In this document: positions 1 through 13,259 of the stretch, piece by piece
Layout: every line of letters starts with the position of its first letter
Position numbering within the stretch: position 1 is the stretch's first letter
NCBI GenBank assembly: GCA_030068145.1
Contig: JAPJBO010000362.1
Location: forward strand, 62,001-126,000
Direction: 5' to 3'
DNA: 64,000 bases
DNA from: Diplonema papillatum
Taxonomy: Eukaryota > Euglenozoa > Diplonemea > Diplonemida > Diplonemidae
The notes under the pieces: generated by a model
Told to the model about the DNA's origin: nothing
The model's database searches: none
What the model saw: the letters and a program-made list of their open reading frames with translations, nothing else
Position numbers and translations under genes: made by a program

Positions 1-1100
1 GCGGCGGCTTGCATCTTGATGGGAAACCTCAGGTTCCACTGAACGAAGGGTACATCTTCATGCGTATGGATTCAGGTTTTGCCGGCGCTGTGCCTTACTC
101 TTGCCGGGTTTTGGCTCTATGAAAGGATGCGGAGCCCATCATGAAAATTCGGCAGATTAGATTCGGACACGTGGATGTCAATGCGGTTTTAGGCCCGGGG
201 CTCAGTTTGAATGTGCTGTGGTTGCTGTGAGTGGCGCTCTCGGGTTCTTGCATGGTGTGCCTGCCATGCTTGGAACTGTATGGGCAAGAGGAGTTCAACT
301 GGGTGGGCAAACTCTTGACAATTGGGATATCTTTCATTCTCTACGCGTTGTCCAACTGTAACGGTCAACCACGCTTAAGAATAGGTCCCGACGTCTCGAC
401 CATAAACCCCAGTGAAGGAGCAATGATTAAGATTTGAACGCATCTCCAACTCTTACCACTCATCGGTTTCAGGGACCTTTAACCCTCTTTTCAAACCCTT
501 TTTGCATCTTTCCATCACTGTACTTGTTCGCTGTCGGAGCATTAGCAGAGGGATACCTGCCGATTAGCTCAGCATTCCCAAAGTGAGCGACTCGTGCTAG
601 CAAGGAGTCAACCAACATGGCTCGCCGAGGAAATACGGGACTCTCACCCTCTGTGGATACCCCATTCCAGGAGACTTACCATAGTTTGCTCAGTGCCACC
701 CACCACCTCTACGATGGCTTTGATGTTAGTGAATGGCAACGCTGTCCACCCATCCTACGTCCTCTTCAGACCATTTTACCAATGCCAATGCACCCTCCTC
801 AACTACCGACCATTTGCCCACAATACAGAGCCACCAACATTTCTGCCCATTTATGCCCGTCACAGACTCAGTACAACCACCAGCTTCTTGTCCGTACAGC
901 GGCCATACGACCAGCTGTTTACGAGTGGATTCGGCTGAGCGACCATGAGCAACAAAAGAGTACGAAAGGTCAAGATGGAAGTTGGTTGTGCTTGCGGAAA
1001 ACAAAAAAGAATCGAAAGGAATGGAAGAAGACGGAGCAAGAGGAGGGAAAGCATGAGGGGAACTACTAACAGAGCATGAGGGGGGTGGGTGGGGAAAGGG
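1..1100. other. no gene recognised
   Basis: I see no coding region here that I can support. Open frames are short, overlap on both strands and match no family I know. There is also no clear repeat shared with the rest of the window. Confidence 0.5.
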
Positions 1101-1104
1101 GAAC

Positions 1105-1105
<1 letters not shown>

Positions 1106-1135
<30 letters not shown>

Positions 1136-1310
1136 CGAGTTTGAGTGGCAGAGACCAGCTCTCTGGGTGTTTCCGGTCTCCTCACTTCTCTCCGTACTGC
1201 TACGGCGGGGCCCGCGGGGCACCGGCACGGTGCGCCGAACAAGGCGTTGCCAAGGGGATACCTCCGCCTTGTTACAGCTGCGGGGTCGTACCGTGTGGCT
1301 TCTCTGTCCA
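1106..1310 (+). repeat. GA-tract dispersed repeat (family J), copy 1
   Basis: A (GA)n run is followed by GACGAGTTTGAGTG and then a GC-rich stretch. The same arrangement recurs at about 56,400-56,620 (GACGAGTTAGAGTG, the same sequence around TTTCCGGTCTC, then GCTGCTACGGCGGG), and shorter starts occur near 6,850 and 17,140. The first two copies align over roughly 190 bp with small indels. I see no coding capacity. The nature of the element is unknown. Confidence 0.6.
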
Positions 1311-2560
1311 AACAGACGCGACACCCCTGATTTGGTGTCTGGGTACAACTCTTGTTGACCTGTACGCGTTGTGCGTTCAGGATAATGCTCTCAGGACCAC
1401 CGCGGCTGTGGCACACGCGGCGCAGCGCCGCACGGTGCCGTCCGGCAAGAGCAAGCATGCCGCAGCCGTACCTGAAAGGTGCGGCGAGAGGCATCGGATC
1501 ACGCTGTCAGAGGACAAACCCCACGAACACAAACAAGAGCACGAACTTGTGCGATTATCTGCCGGCGGCGTGACTGGCCGGGAGGCATGAGCTGTACTGA
1601 TCAATATGAGGGTGCAGTCCGGCTTCGTGTGGTGGGGCACTATTCGACGTCGGCCCTGTGTTTCCTACAAAGCAGGTGCATATTCGGAAACAAAGCAGTG
1701 TGGCCGTGTTTGTTGTACGTGGCAACGTTGTTGTGATGCCCCTGGTATCGGCGGGCAGGGCAAAGAGGGCAGAACTCAAGCCTGGACGTGGTACAAGCTG
1801 CTTGGGGCCACAACAGTGTGAGCCGTGTGTAGGTGAGCTCCTTGCCAATCAGGTACCCTTCTGCCCAGGCGCCCGCTTTAACTACCGGGTCCGAAAGCTA
1901 CTTCATGGTGAGTCGGGTACCAGGCTGTGCAGCTTCCAGCTGCAGCCGTCTCCCGCCTACAGATCTTTCGCAAGACGCGGGTCGCAACCCTGGATGCCAA
2001 GTGCGTCAAAACCTCCGCCAACGTCGTCGTACACGAATACGCAGCGTCTGCGGTGTTGCAGTTTTTAGAGTTAAAGTTCGCTTGAGATTCCGGGATGCTT
2101 GTGTCTAACACATGCAATTTGTTAAGAACAACCCCGGTCGACGGCTGCGTACTATCCTCACTCCCGTTAGATGAATGAAAACAGGTTTTTGAAGGAAGTG
2201 CGCAAACAAAGCTTCGCTTGAGAATCCGAGACGGTAAAGTCTCAGGGTGACCTTTGTCGGATGGGTCGTTTACAGGACAGCAGAACGTGTTCGGTTCGGA
2301 AGTTGCAGCACTTGGGATCCCTTCGGTTCTTTGTCTGGTGGCATTTCCTTTCAAGCTGGCGCTTATGAAAGAAAAGGAAGGCTCGGAGGTCTAAAGCCGC
2401 CCACGTCAAATTTTGTTAACCCCTTGACCCCCGACCAGCGACCTCCACAGGGGTCGCTAAATAGCCCATTTCTTAGATATGCCGGAAAGTTGGCACAGTT
2501 GTGTCGAAAACAGCTTTCAAGGACGGGAATGAAAAGATATGTGGTGTATCTCTTTATTCC
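1311..2560. other. intergenic, repeat fragments
   Basis: No gene is supported. Near 1,664-1,690 there is a short piece of repeat family F (TTTCCTACAAAGCAGGTGC). Two degenerate family A starts (AAGTTCGCTTGAGATTCCGG and a variant) lie at about 2,062-2,110 and 2,205-2,255. Confidence 0.45.
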
Positions 2561-2569
2561 CGCTCTTGA

Positions 2570-2930
2570 CCCTCGGAAATCCCGCTCCCCCCTCGAGGAG
2601 TCGACAAGAGGATTTAGACCCAAATTTTTTTGGGGAAGGTGCCTTAGGGGACTAGTCCCAACGTGAAATGTGCCCTTAGGGGACTAGTCCCACTTGGGAA
2701 TTGTTACCTTGACTTTTGTCAGGGAAATGCACTTAGCAGATTTTGAGCAAATTTTGGAAATTTTCATTTCTTCCAGATTTTTGCAGATTTTGGCAGATTT
2801 TGGCCATTTTTGCCCAGTTTTGCCGATTTTTCCAGATTTTGGCCATTTTTGCCCCTCATCAATCCCGCTCCCCCCTCGAAGAGTCGACAAGAGGATTTAG
2901 ACCCAATTTTTTTTTGTTTGTGCGATTTAA
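2570..2930. repeat. direct repeats around an AT-rich low-complexity block
   Basis: A segment containing CCCGCTCCCCCCTCGA-GAGTCGACAAGAGG occurs at about 2,580-2,635 and again at 2,866-2,915. Between them are a short tandem duplication (CCTTAGGGGACTAGTCCC, twice within 2,640-2,692) and a periodic T-rich stretch at 2,733-2,858 built from repeats resembling ATTTTGGCC/ATTTTTGCC. The arrangement could be a small element with direct terminal repeats, but no target-site duplication is clear. Confidence 0.5.
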
Positions 2931-3763
2931 CCAGGGCCTTATATATAAAAATTCCTCCCACGTAACTGTCCATAAGTTGCTCGGAGTTACTAAAAATCCC
3001 AGTTGTGGCACAACTGCACGTTTATGTATCCGACAGGGTGCACCTCTTTGGTTGTCACTACTGTCCATCACAGAGACTGTCCTTCAGAAGCAAAAGAGCC
3101 ATGCGAAGAAGGCGAGTGTTGGGGTACTTTAGCAGTGTGCCGGGATCATTCAAGAACACTTGGCAGTAATCTGCAACAGCAGGGCAGACAGCCGCAGTCT
3201 TCGCTTTCTTGGCAGCACGTCATGAAACAATACACAAGCCAGAAATACCAGCGCCGCAGGCGCGGAAATTTTTTTCAAGCTATTGGGCCAGTCGCAGGTT
3301 CCAAATTTGAGGCTGTACGTTGCTTCAACGATGATCCAAAGGTGCAGTAACCGGTGCTGTGTACTGCTAGTACTGTAGCACTACTACTGGGCCCCTCAGC
3401 CGGGGCATTCTGTGCTTTTTTTTTTTTTTGTTGCTCGGACTTGGTCCGAGCACCAGACCCATATATAAGCCACTGGATTTAACCTACATGTGTTCTGGTA
3501 AAACCGCTGCCAACACGTTCTTTTTAGCTGTAACAAATACTGTCTCCAGGGAAGCAGAAATTGGTTGTCGCAAAAAAAGTAAAAAAGTCGAGGTGCCCGG
3601 TCGGTAAGGTTCTGTAAAGCGCAAGCGCCATGAAGGCAAGCGAGCACTACACTTGTTAAGCAGCGGCTGACAAAACTTGCCGTGACACCTATTTAAGTAA
3701 CGTGGAAAAGAGAATGGAAGGTTGTTTAAAAGAGAAAGAGGCAGGGGGAGGCGAAACGCATAC
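2931..3763. other. 3' side of the enkurin gene; last exon not resolved
   Basis: This stretch lies downstream of the enkurin exon on its coding strand and should hold the rest of that gene. Several AG acceptors are possible around 3,540-3,640, but none gives a convincing conserved end. A hairpin GCTCGGACTTGGTCCGAGC sits at about 3,434. A motif TTAAGCAGCGGCTG...GTGACACC at 3,657-3,690 resembles the right end of the foldback elements at 17.9, 25.6 and 61.4 kb. Confidence 0.4.
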
Positions 3764-4440
3764 TTGTTCGACACTTTTTGAACGGCACGCTCGAGTTTCT
3801 CGAGCAGGGCCTCCTGCTGCTCTTTGCGGTGGACCTTGGAAACGGTGTCCATCGAGAACGTCAGCGACTGGTAGCTTTTGTTCAGTTGCTCCCACTTCTG
3901 CTTGAGGGAGGAAATGAGGTTCCGCTTCTCTTGCTCGGTCAGGAGGCGGAGCCGCACGTCGAGGGGATCCGCCGCGTTCTGCGCCTGCTGCGTGAGCATC
4001 TGCTTTTCGCCTTCGACTTCCCGCTTCACCTTCTTCAGGTACGACGGAGTTTTCCCGAAGGTTTTGGTCTGCGTCATGTTCTTGATCGGCTGGTCCTGCT
4101 TCTTCGGAGCCGCGAGGATGTTGTCGACCGCGTTGGACACGACGAAGTTCTTGTCGGTGGTCAGCCCCATGACCGGCTTCTCTGTCTGCCCCGGTACCGG
4201 CGGGCGCCGCTCCGTCTCGCTGCGCAGGAACTTCGACGCGGGCGGCAGCTCCCGCCGCCCGGCCATCTTCAGGTAGTTCTTCGGGTTCACCGTCGTGTTC
4301 ACGGTCGCGCCCATCGACGCGTGCGGCTTCCGCGCCTTGTGCTTCCCGCCGCTGATGTCGTGGATGATCTCCATGCCGCCCGGGTTGGCCATCTTCTTAC
4401 TCGTGCCGGCAATGCCGAACGTCGAGTAACTCGGCGGCAG
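3764..4440 (-). CDS. ENKUR: enkurin, main exon (partial gene)
   Basis: Enkurin is an axonemal adaptor of motile cilia and flagella, described in animals as linking calmodulin and channels to signalling partners; in protists it is a doublet microtubule protein. The exon codes for about 225 residues. The N-terminal part carries the PxxYxxF-like start and the PVMG..(T)xKNF..SNAVDNI block typical of enkurins. The C-terminal part is the enkurin domain, starting at TPSYLKKVKRE, then LLTEQEKRNLISSLKQKWEQ, and ending in KLERAVQKVSNK. The 5' border is an acceptor with a strong pyrimidine run (CTCCTTTTTCAG, ending at 4,441). The 3' border is a donor GTATGC at 3,763. The frame is open through both borders, so an upstream first exon and a short last exon are missing from this call. 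The open frame continues past the donor to 3,484, but with no enkurin-like sequence. Family identity is sure; the gene ends are not. Confidence 0.88.
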
Positions 4441-4999
4441 CTGAAAAAGGAGAAAATTTGCATTAAAACATGGCTAGCCATCACCCACAAGGTCACACAG
4501 AGAACCGAAACCCCCGGAATCTCAAGTGAACTTCATTCTGAAACCGAGGTCGCGAAGATGGAAAAAGACCAGCAGCGCGCTTTCTTCCCTCGACTCTTAT
4601 TTAGTTTGCTAAAGGAGTAGGAGCAAGGCGCATGGCTACAGGGTGAGGTCCAGCCTCAGGAGCTGGAGAGGGTATGCCCGAGTCACACCCGAAAAGCGGG
4701 CGTGACTCCCGCTTTTCCAACTCCAGCCTCAACTTCAGCTTCTGAAGCTGGACTCCACCGTGTACGACGAGCACGACCAACGAACCGACATCAGGAGACT
4801 CGGGATGGAGCTGGGTCTTCTACAACTGATAAAACCCCGGTGAAAGGTGGCTCTCCTGAACAGCCTTGTGACTAGCTCGGACCAACAGGATCAAAGGATG
4901 TCAGTCACATCTTCTCCAATATGTTTGGTTTTAGCTTTCGACGGTGTGTGTCAGAATGGCCGAAGTTGCGCGTAGTACGCTGCCAGCTACTATTTTGTC
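4441..4999. other. upstream of enkurin; repeat family E
   Basis: The first enkurin exon should lie here, but I cannot identify it. At about 4,650-4,770 a GC-rich hairpin-forming repeat contains the sense and antisense of CAGAAGCTGGAG and the phrase GAAAAGCGGG. Related copies are at 55,425-55,540 and, shorter, near 12,935 and 30,505. Confidence 0.4.
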
Positions 5000-5290
5000 G
5001 TGTCAACAACAGTGTCAACAATGCTTTGATAACTAAGATTTGCTCAAAATTTAGAGTGGAAGTTCGCTTAGCCCTCGTGTCAACAACAGTGTCAACAATG
5101 CTTTGAAAACTACATTTTGCTCAAAATTTAGAGTGGAAGTTCGCTTAGCCCGGGGGTTTAAAGTCTCGGGTGACCGTCGTCGTAAAGGTTCCTTTAAGGT
5201 ATCGTCTACTAGTACTAGCATGCATATCGTATCTGCGGTAGTGGCAGTACGTGTGCTTGTTTGTGTTTCCATGTTGCCTATTATCGACCT
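5000..5290 (+). repeat. tandem duplication plus a full family A repeat
   Basis: A segment of about 78 bp (GTGTCAACAACAGTGTCAAC through GGAAGTTCGCTTAGCC) occurs twice between 5,000 and 5,152. The second copy runs on into a full family A unit of about 160 bp, recognisable by AAGTTCGCTTAG, GTCTCGGGTGACCG, GGTTCCTTTAAGGTATCGT and TGTTGCCTATTATCGAC. Other family A copies are at about 15,597-15,767, 34,607-34,790 and 39,188-39,262, with fragments near 2,062 and 2,205. Confidence 0.65.
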
Positions 5291-6180
5291 ACCGTAACTG
5301 GAATAATTGAACTGAACTAAAGCTGGATCGTAATTGGAATAATGTTGAACTGAAAAATATAAAGCTGGAACGGGTGAATGACAGACCGGGTAAAACCTGT
5401 GACACCTGGGTCCTGTGTGAACAGAAGACGAGAAGGAAGCAACCATCATGAAGTGAGGGCGCCAAACCCAAAATGAAGCGGCTTGACGAGAGCGGAGCGG
5501 AGAGTGGAACGGGTACAGAGCAGTCCACGCGCAGGCGAGCAGCGCAGTGAAGCAAGCGGCCCGCGTCACAGGTGACACAAATGGAAGAAGCCCGCACAGC
5601 AGGGAGTGGAGACGACATGAGCCAGAACCTGAGTGTCTGCAAGCAGGACATCGATGAAAGTGTGGCTTGCCGGCCGGCTGTTCGCAGGACCACCCATGCC
5701 ACGAGAGCACAGGCTACCCGCCTCGGAGAAGTCCTTCCCAACAACCGTGGCTGAGCAATAGGTTTCTAAACTCAGGACGTCCGCCCTCCTTGTGATGGCT
5801 GCGACTCGTTACAACGCGCTGATTTGCCTCCTTTTGACGGTGGCAATCTGCGAAGTAAAATCCGTGGAACACAGTGGACACGGGCTTGCCGATGCTGGCG
5901 CTGACTCTGGCTCTGCTCCTGATTAAGAACGTGGACTTGGCTCTCGGCCTCGGTGCCCCTGTCGGGCGCAAATGGGAGAGCAAAAAATCCGATGATTTTT
6001 CGGATCAAGAACAGTAGTCAGTGGCTCACAGCAACCGTTGCACCACGACGGAAGCGCGGCAAAAGTGACCTGCTGGAGAGGACCTAGCGAAAGGCCGGCA
6101 TGATGTGGGATTCAGTTTCATGTGAATGACTCTCCACTGACGCAACAAGAACCTCGTGCAGGCAACTCCCATGCAGCTTC
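5291..6180. repeat. repeats; one diverged family B copy
   Basis: About 5,600-5,770 resembles family B: CCTGAGTGTCTGC, then GGACCACCC.TGC..C.AGAGCACAGGC, and a GTGTCTGAGCAATCAG-like end. The stretch 5,287-5,400 shares short phrases (CGTAATTGGAATAATGTTGAAC) in inverted form with 29,840-29,870. No gene is supported. Confidence 0.45.
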
Positions 6181-6189
6181 AGGGGATAA

Positions 6190-6730
6190 GATGATACACC
6201 GTGGTGCACTACGGCGCACCGTGTTGACAGCGGCAGGCAATCCGATGAAGTTCCAGGAGATAGGGATGGACCCGATACACCGTGACAGCGGCAGGCAATT
6301 CGATGAAGTTCCAGGAGATAGGGATGCACCCGATACACCGTGACAAAGATTGGCGCATCTCCCTTTCAGTGCGGCTTGTGGGTTTGACACCCTAAGCCTC
6401 GCACACGTGATAGACTCCTTGGTCCGTGTTTCAAGACGGGTAGTAGAAGATCGCTGTGTCTGACATGAGCCTGCGAGCGTTTAACCACGTCAGGCCAGCG
6501 GGAGCAGCGGCAGGCAATTCGATGAAGTTCCAGGGGATAGGGTTGGTCCCGATACACTGTGTTGACAGCGGCAGGCAATTCGATGAAGTTCCAGGGGATA
6601 GGGATGGACCCGATACACCGTGACAGCGGCAGGCAATTCGATGAAGTGCCAGGGGATAGGGTTGGTCCCGATACACCGTGTTGACAGCGGCAGGTAATTC
6701 GATGAAGTTCCAGGGGACAGGGACGGGCTT
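6190..6730. repeat. minisatellite, unit about 60 bp
   Basis: Units of about 55-62 bp contain GACAGCGGCAGGCAATTCG, then ATGAAGTTCCAGG and GATACACCGTG. About two units lie at 6,222-6,345 and about four at 6,505-6,725, separated by about 160 bp of unrelated sequence. A related, more diverged piece in the opposite orientation is at 30,140-30,290. Confidence 0.8.
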
Positions 6731-7109
6731 AACCACATGGTTGAGGTACCGAAGGAGAAGAGCACGAGGAAGGAATCCTGCGAGCTGAGGGCAGCATGTC
6801 GCTTACGCGAAGTACATGCCGCGAGGGGGAATTTGGGTTGAACAGAGGGCGAGAGAGAGAGAGGGAGATGAGATTGAGCCAGTCCGCCCCTGTCGCCTGG
6901 AACTGCATCGGACCAGCTCAGATGAGATAGAGTGCAGGGACCAGCGGGTGACGGGTGGCGACGGCGGCTAATATGTAGACAGAGCGCAGCCTCCGTGGAG
7001 GCTTGATGCTAGCGAAAGACGAGAAGAAACGGAACAAGAAAGAAAAAGCGAGGGAAGGGGGCGGAATGCCCTGCAAACAAGGGACGAGGGCCCCCTTCGC
7101 ATTCTTCTC
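6731..7109. other. no gene recognised
   Basis: Low-information, purine-rich sequence with a GAGAGAGAGAGAGGGAGATG stretch near 6,850 that resembles the start of family J. I see no supported gene. Confidence 0.4.
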
Positions 7110-7395
7110 AGGGGGGAAAATCTTAGTTTAATGGCAGGACACTGCCTCTCATGCATGTTTGATGCTGGCATCAAGACTTCTTCGAAGAAAGTGTAAAATA
7201 GAAAAGGGAAAAAGGAAAGGGTAAAGGGGTCGCAGGGAGTGTAAGACTCCGCAGGTAGGGTATGAAACCTTGAGGGACTAGTCCTCTTTATTATTTTTCG
7301 GGGGGGAAACTTAGTTTACTGTTTAGCAGAGCACTGCCTCTCATGCATGTTTGATGCGAGCATCAAGTCTTCGTCGAAGAAAGTGTAAAAGAAAA
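7110..7395 (+). repeat. two family C foldback repeats
   Basis: Each copy carries GGAAAATCTTAGTTTA, then GCACTGCCTCTCATGCATG, a central near-palindrome of the type TGATGCTAGCATCA and a purine-rich A/G tail. The two copies start at about 7,118 and 7,305 and are about 190 bp apart. Further copies are at about 11,400, 11,548, 57,305, 58,126 and 58,590. They are small, non-coding and probably MITE-like, but I cannot define exact ends or a duplication. Confidence 0.65.
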
Positions 7396-7807
7396 TAGGG
7401 GAAAGGGAAAAAATGTAAGACTGCGCAGGTAGGGTATGAAACCTTGAGGGCCTAGTCCTCTTTATTATTTTTTCACCGCGGTGTTGTGTGCACCTCGTTC
7501 TTCTAGCGTTGTTTCGCTCTTGAACGCATACCAATCCAAAGTTAGAGCTCTTCAGTGGGTCCTTTGGACGGGGACTTTAGGTCCTGTTCACAACTTTCTA
7601 GTTCCAATGTATATCGCATCCTTCCTTCGTCAAATTAAAAAAAGGGAGTGCTGGTTTGGGTTGTGGCTGGTTTGGGTTGTGGCGGGGGAAGTGAGTGAAA
7701 TACAAGACAGACCGTGGCATTGTGGCTTGAGCGGTACATGGGCTGCTTCTCGGGCGGGGCTTCTTCCTCAGGAATCAGCCGGTAGATGCTTTCCTGTGTT
7801 TGTGTTC

Positions 7808-7951
<144 letters not shown>

Positions 7952-8099
7952 AATCCCTTTCTTTCCGTTTCTGGTCTTTCGAGCTTCTGGACCGCTTGTG
8001 GCATGGATTGCCGTGGGTGAACTCAGGACTAAAAGGCAGGAAAAGGATAAAGCACCGTTATGGGAAGCGGCCGGCCGGCAATACAAGGAGAAGAGGGCC

Positions 8100-8945
<846 letters not shown>

Positions 8946-8975
<30 letters not shown>
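8946..8975 (+). repeat. (TG)n microsatellite, about 30 bp
   Basis: A short TG run after the second copy of the duplicated module, ending in TACGCG. Confidence 0.95.
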
Positions 8976-10460
<1,485 letters not shown>

Positions 10461-10559
10461 CGCGATCGCCAATATCCCAATGCGTGATGTGTGCACATGA
10501 CAAGGGGTTTGCCCGTGCTGTGCGTCTCATGTCGAGTTGAGTGCGCGAGCCGTCCCAGA

Positions 10560-10935
10560 GGAAGGTCCGTCGCCAGTACTGCTTGTGAAGTCAGCGGCTT
10601 GCCGTTTGCAGCCAGTACTGCTTGTGAAGTCTGTGGCTTGCCGTGTGCAGCCAGTACTGCTTGTGAAGTCTGCGGCTTGCCGTGTGCAGCCAGTACTGCT
10701 TGTGAAGTCTGCGGCTTGCCGTGTGCAGCCAGACCTGCTTGTGAACTCTGCGGCTTGCCGTGCAGCCAGTACCGATTGCGATCTGCGGCTTGCCATGTGC
10801 AGCCAGTACTGATCGTGGTATGGGTGCGGCCAGTACTCCTTCTGAACTGTGCCGCTTGCCGTGCGCAGCCAGTACTGTTTGTGGTGGCTTGCCGTGTGCA
10901 GCCAGTACTGCTTGTGGTCTGCGGCTTGCCGGCAG
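10560..10935 (+). repeat. minisatellite, unit about 39 bp
   Basis: About ten units contain GCCAGTACTGCTTGTG and TCTGCGGCTTGCCGTG. The first five are nearly identical and the later ones have deletions. The array lies about 100 bp after the long TG array. The open frames across it on both strands look repeat-driven, not genic. Confidence 0.9.
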
Positions 10936-12204
10936 CATTCCGTGTGATGCGGGATAGTACGAGAGGACCTCCCAGTGCAAGGAGCGCGGAATTTACCAAC
11001 AACGGACCGGCGCAATAGGCTTTGCTTGCGGGAGTTTCTGCTCTTCGTATTGTCTGGCGAGAACTGCCTAGAAGAAAGGGAGAAGTAAGAACACGTCTTT
11101 GTAACTGATATCACTAGCGCAAGGGAATGTTGAGTGACTGCCTTAACCCGGGAAAACGAGCTTGGGCGAGGTCACCACGGACGCAGGGTATCTGCAGTCC
11201 CAAATGTCCGACGTCGGAAGAGGCGATTACGACATTCGAAAAACGTGACTGTTTCTTTGCGGCAAGCAGGTACCCACCACTCACAGTTTCACTGAGGGAG
11301 TTGATGCACCACGAAAGTCGAGTAGAGAACTCTACACAGCCTTCAGGGTGTGGTTAGTTCCTTACGTACGAGAAATGGGAACCTCACATCCTACTCCACT
11401 ACACAAGGTTTAGACAGAAAGACAGAGCATTGCCTAAACTCATGCGTGTTTGATGAGAAGTAGACTTGATGCAAGCATCAAGTCTACTCCGAAGTAGATG
11501 CTAAATAGAGAAAAAATGCGAAAGCGAGGAAGGGGAGTGAGGGGGAACTTAGCTTAACGTTGAGGCATTGGTGTGGAGGCAGTTCTGTCTGCTTCTCATG
11601 CATCTTCGATGCCAGCACCAAGTCTTTTTGGGAGACGATGAAAGAAGAGAGAAAAAGGGGAAACGAGAAACAAGCCAGGGAGTGCGTGACTCAGGGGGTG
11701 GGGTCGTTGGGGTAGGGTTCGTGAAGATGAGAAGAGCAAGAAAGGTTGATGGGGGAGGGACGCGAGCACACCTCTGGTTCGAACGTCATTTGTCCCATTT
11801 TCAGCGCTGCGAAGCGTTGGTCGCACGTCTTGTTTTTTTCCTTCTTCTTATTTTCCTCTCTTCTTTCAAAAAGGCTGCCTATTTACGAGGGAGCCTCTTT
11901 GCCTGCCAGTGTTTGTTGGAGTGCTTGCGACTTTTTTGTTCGCTTGGTACGAAGTAGTTTGCTCGCCCGCGCCACGCGCAGTGGTTCTAGGATGCGATAA
12001 TTGTGTGCAGTGAAGATCAGATCAGCCTGTCGTCCATCGTTTTTTCTTGCAGGTCCGACGGGGAAGGCCACCCAGCGAGGAGTTAACCACCGAGGCGCGG
12101 AGGATGCGGGATGCCAATGCCCGAGAGAAACCCCTGGAGCAGACTTGTCCACCAATGGCGTTCATTGACAGGTTTAGATAGCACCCATGGCTTCCAACGT
12201 ACTA
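10936..12204. repeat. no gene; two family C copies
   Basis: Family C copies begin at about 11,400 (with TGATGCAAGCATCA) and 11,548 (with GATGCCAGCACCA). A phrase GTTTCTGCTCTTCGTATTGTCTG at 11,033 also occurs near 23,996 and, in inverted orientation, near 31,188. I see no supported gene. Confidence 0.5.
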
Positions 12205-12318
12205 AGCGCGTGTCAAGGCTACTTCTCTTCGCTGCCACAGCAGTGGTTGCTAGTCGTTGTAGTTTGGGCAGTGTTGCCAGTCGTACCTGCTGCCATCCTT
12301 AGATGCGGTAGCCGTTTG
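12205..12318 (-). rRNA. decayed 18S rRNA fragment
   Basis: On the minus strand this reads AAACGGCTACCGCATCTAAG, then GATGGCAGCAGGTACG, matching the conserved small-subunit rRNA region (AAACGGCTACCACATC..AGG..GGCAGCAGG). It then continues, with an insertion, into GGCAGCGAAGAGAAGTAGCC. It parallels the better fragment at 55,795-55,978 but is more diverged. It is a remnant, not a functional rRNA gene. A hairpin with arms CTGCGCGC/GCGCGCAG lies just beyond it at about 12,357-12,380. Confidence 0.7.
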
Positions 12319-12449
12319 GACCGGCCTAATTTTGCTGGGAAACCTTCTTCTGGGGACTGCGCGCGACTTATAGCGCGCAGAAGACTAAAGAGTTTCCATT
12401 AGAGGGGCGAGCCAGCAGCAGGTCTGTATTGCTCCTAAACTTCCTAGGC

Positions 12450-12600
12450 TGGCACGCGCACTACACTGACGCATTAAACGAGTTTGAGAGCCTTCCGGCC
12501 ACCCATTCTGAAGAGGATGGCGAACATCTTGACGTGCGTCCTGATGAGGATCGATGCCTACAATTATTTTTCTTGAATGAGAAATGCCTAGAATAGGCAC
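12450..12600 (+). repeat. dispersed repeat shared with 20,230-20,400
   Basis: The sequence from ACTACACTGACGCATTAAACG through GAGTTTGAGAGCCTTCCGGC, GAAGAGGATGG and TGAGGATCGATG recurs on the minus strand at 20,400-20,230. There it reads as a short peptide containing ALNEFESLPATYLEEDGK. It could be a fragment of a coding element or of a duplicated exon. I do not recognise a family. Confidence 0.6.
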
Positions 12601-13259
12601 AAGTCGTCAGTTGGCACTGATGAGTCCATTTGTTCCTTCGATGAGTGACACGCTTCAAGTTGAGCGCGCAGGTCTTCGATAAGCGGAAAGAAGGAGAGAC
12701 AGCCACTGCCATTTGACTGGGCATGCTGGATTGGACGACACGCGGGTTGTGATCGAGTACGAAATAATGAAGCGTGACTTTTTGGGGCTAGAATCGGACG
12801 TCCGGACTCACGCGGCTGGAGGGCGTGAAACTGAAAGGCAATCGGAAAGCCCGCGGCTTGTCGACACTGCGACGGACGAGAACTTGCACTCTGAAAAACG
12901 CAACCATTGCTCGCGTATCGTGCACCCTTTTTACCTCCAGCTTCTGAGGCTGGACTTCGCCGTGTAGAGGATAACGATGTGCATGTGGGGGTAATAGCCC
13001 TGCGCAATCTCAACCCAGAGAAACGGGGGTGCTATGCTCGCTTAGTGGGCGAGAGCCCCAATAGAACAGCCTCAGAATACGGGTTCTGGTGGGCTTAGGT
13101 CGCTGACCCAGGCCGGAGTGCCGTTCAACGCACGCAAGGCTGCGAAAACAAGCGGAAGAGTCTTCGCGCGCCTCTTCGCGTGCGTGCTGTTGGACCGCAC
13201 GTCATTCTGCCGATCCCGCGTCGACTGGTTGCAAAAATTGTTGGCATTCCGCCTGGCGT
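12601..13259. other. no gene recognised
   Basis: A minus-strand frame ending near 12,588 contains a short acidic, leucine-containing stretch (LIEDLRAQLEACHSSKEQ) that could be a coiled-coil exon fragment, but no borders are convincing. Near 12,935 there is a short family E piece. Confidence 0.3.

Noticed and set aside
3484-3763. The enkurin frame continuing without an intron to 3,484
   Set aside because: After the GTATGC donor the sequence is unlike enkurin (Leu/Pro/Phe-rich, then random), and the family normally ends soon after this point.
12600-12655. CTGATGAGTCC, the first half of a hammerhead ribozyme core
   Set aside because: No matching GGAC-GAAA half or closing stem follows on either strand, so it is a chance match.
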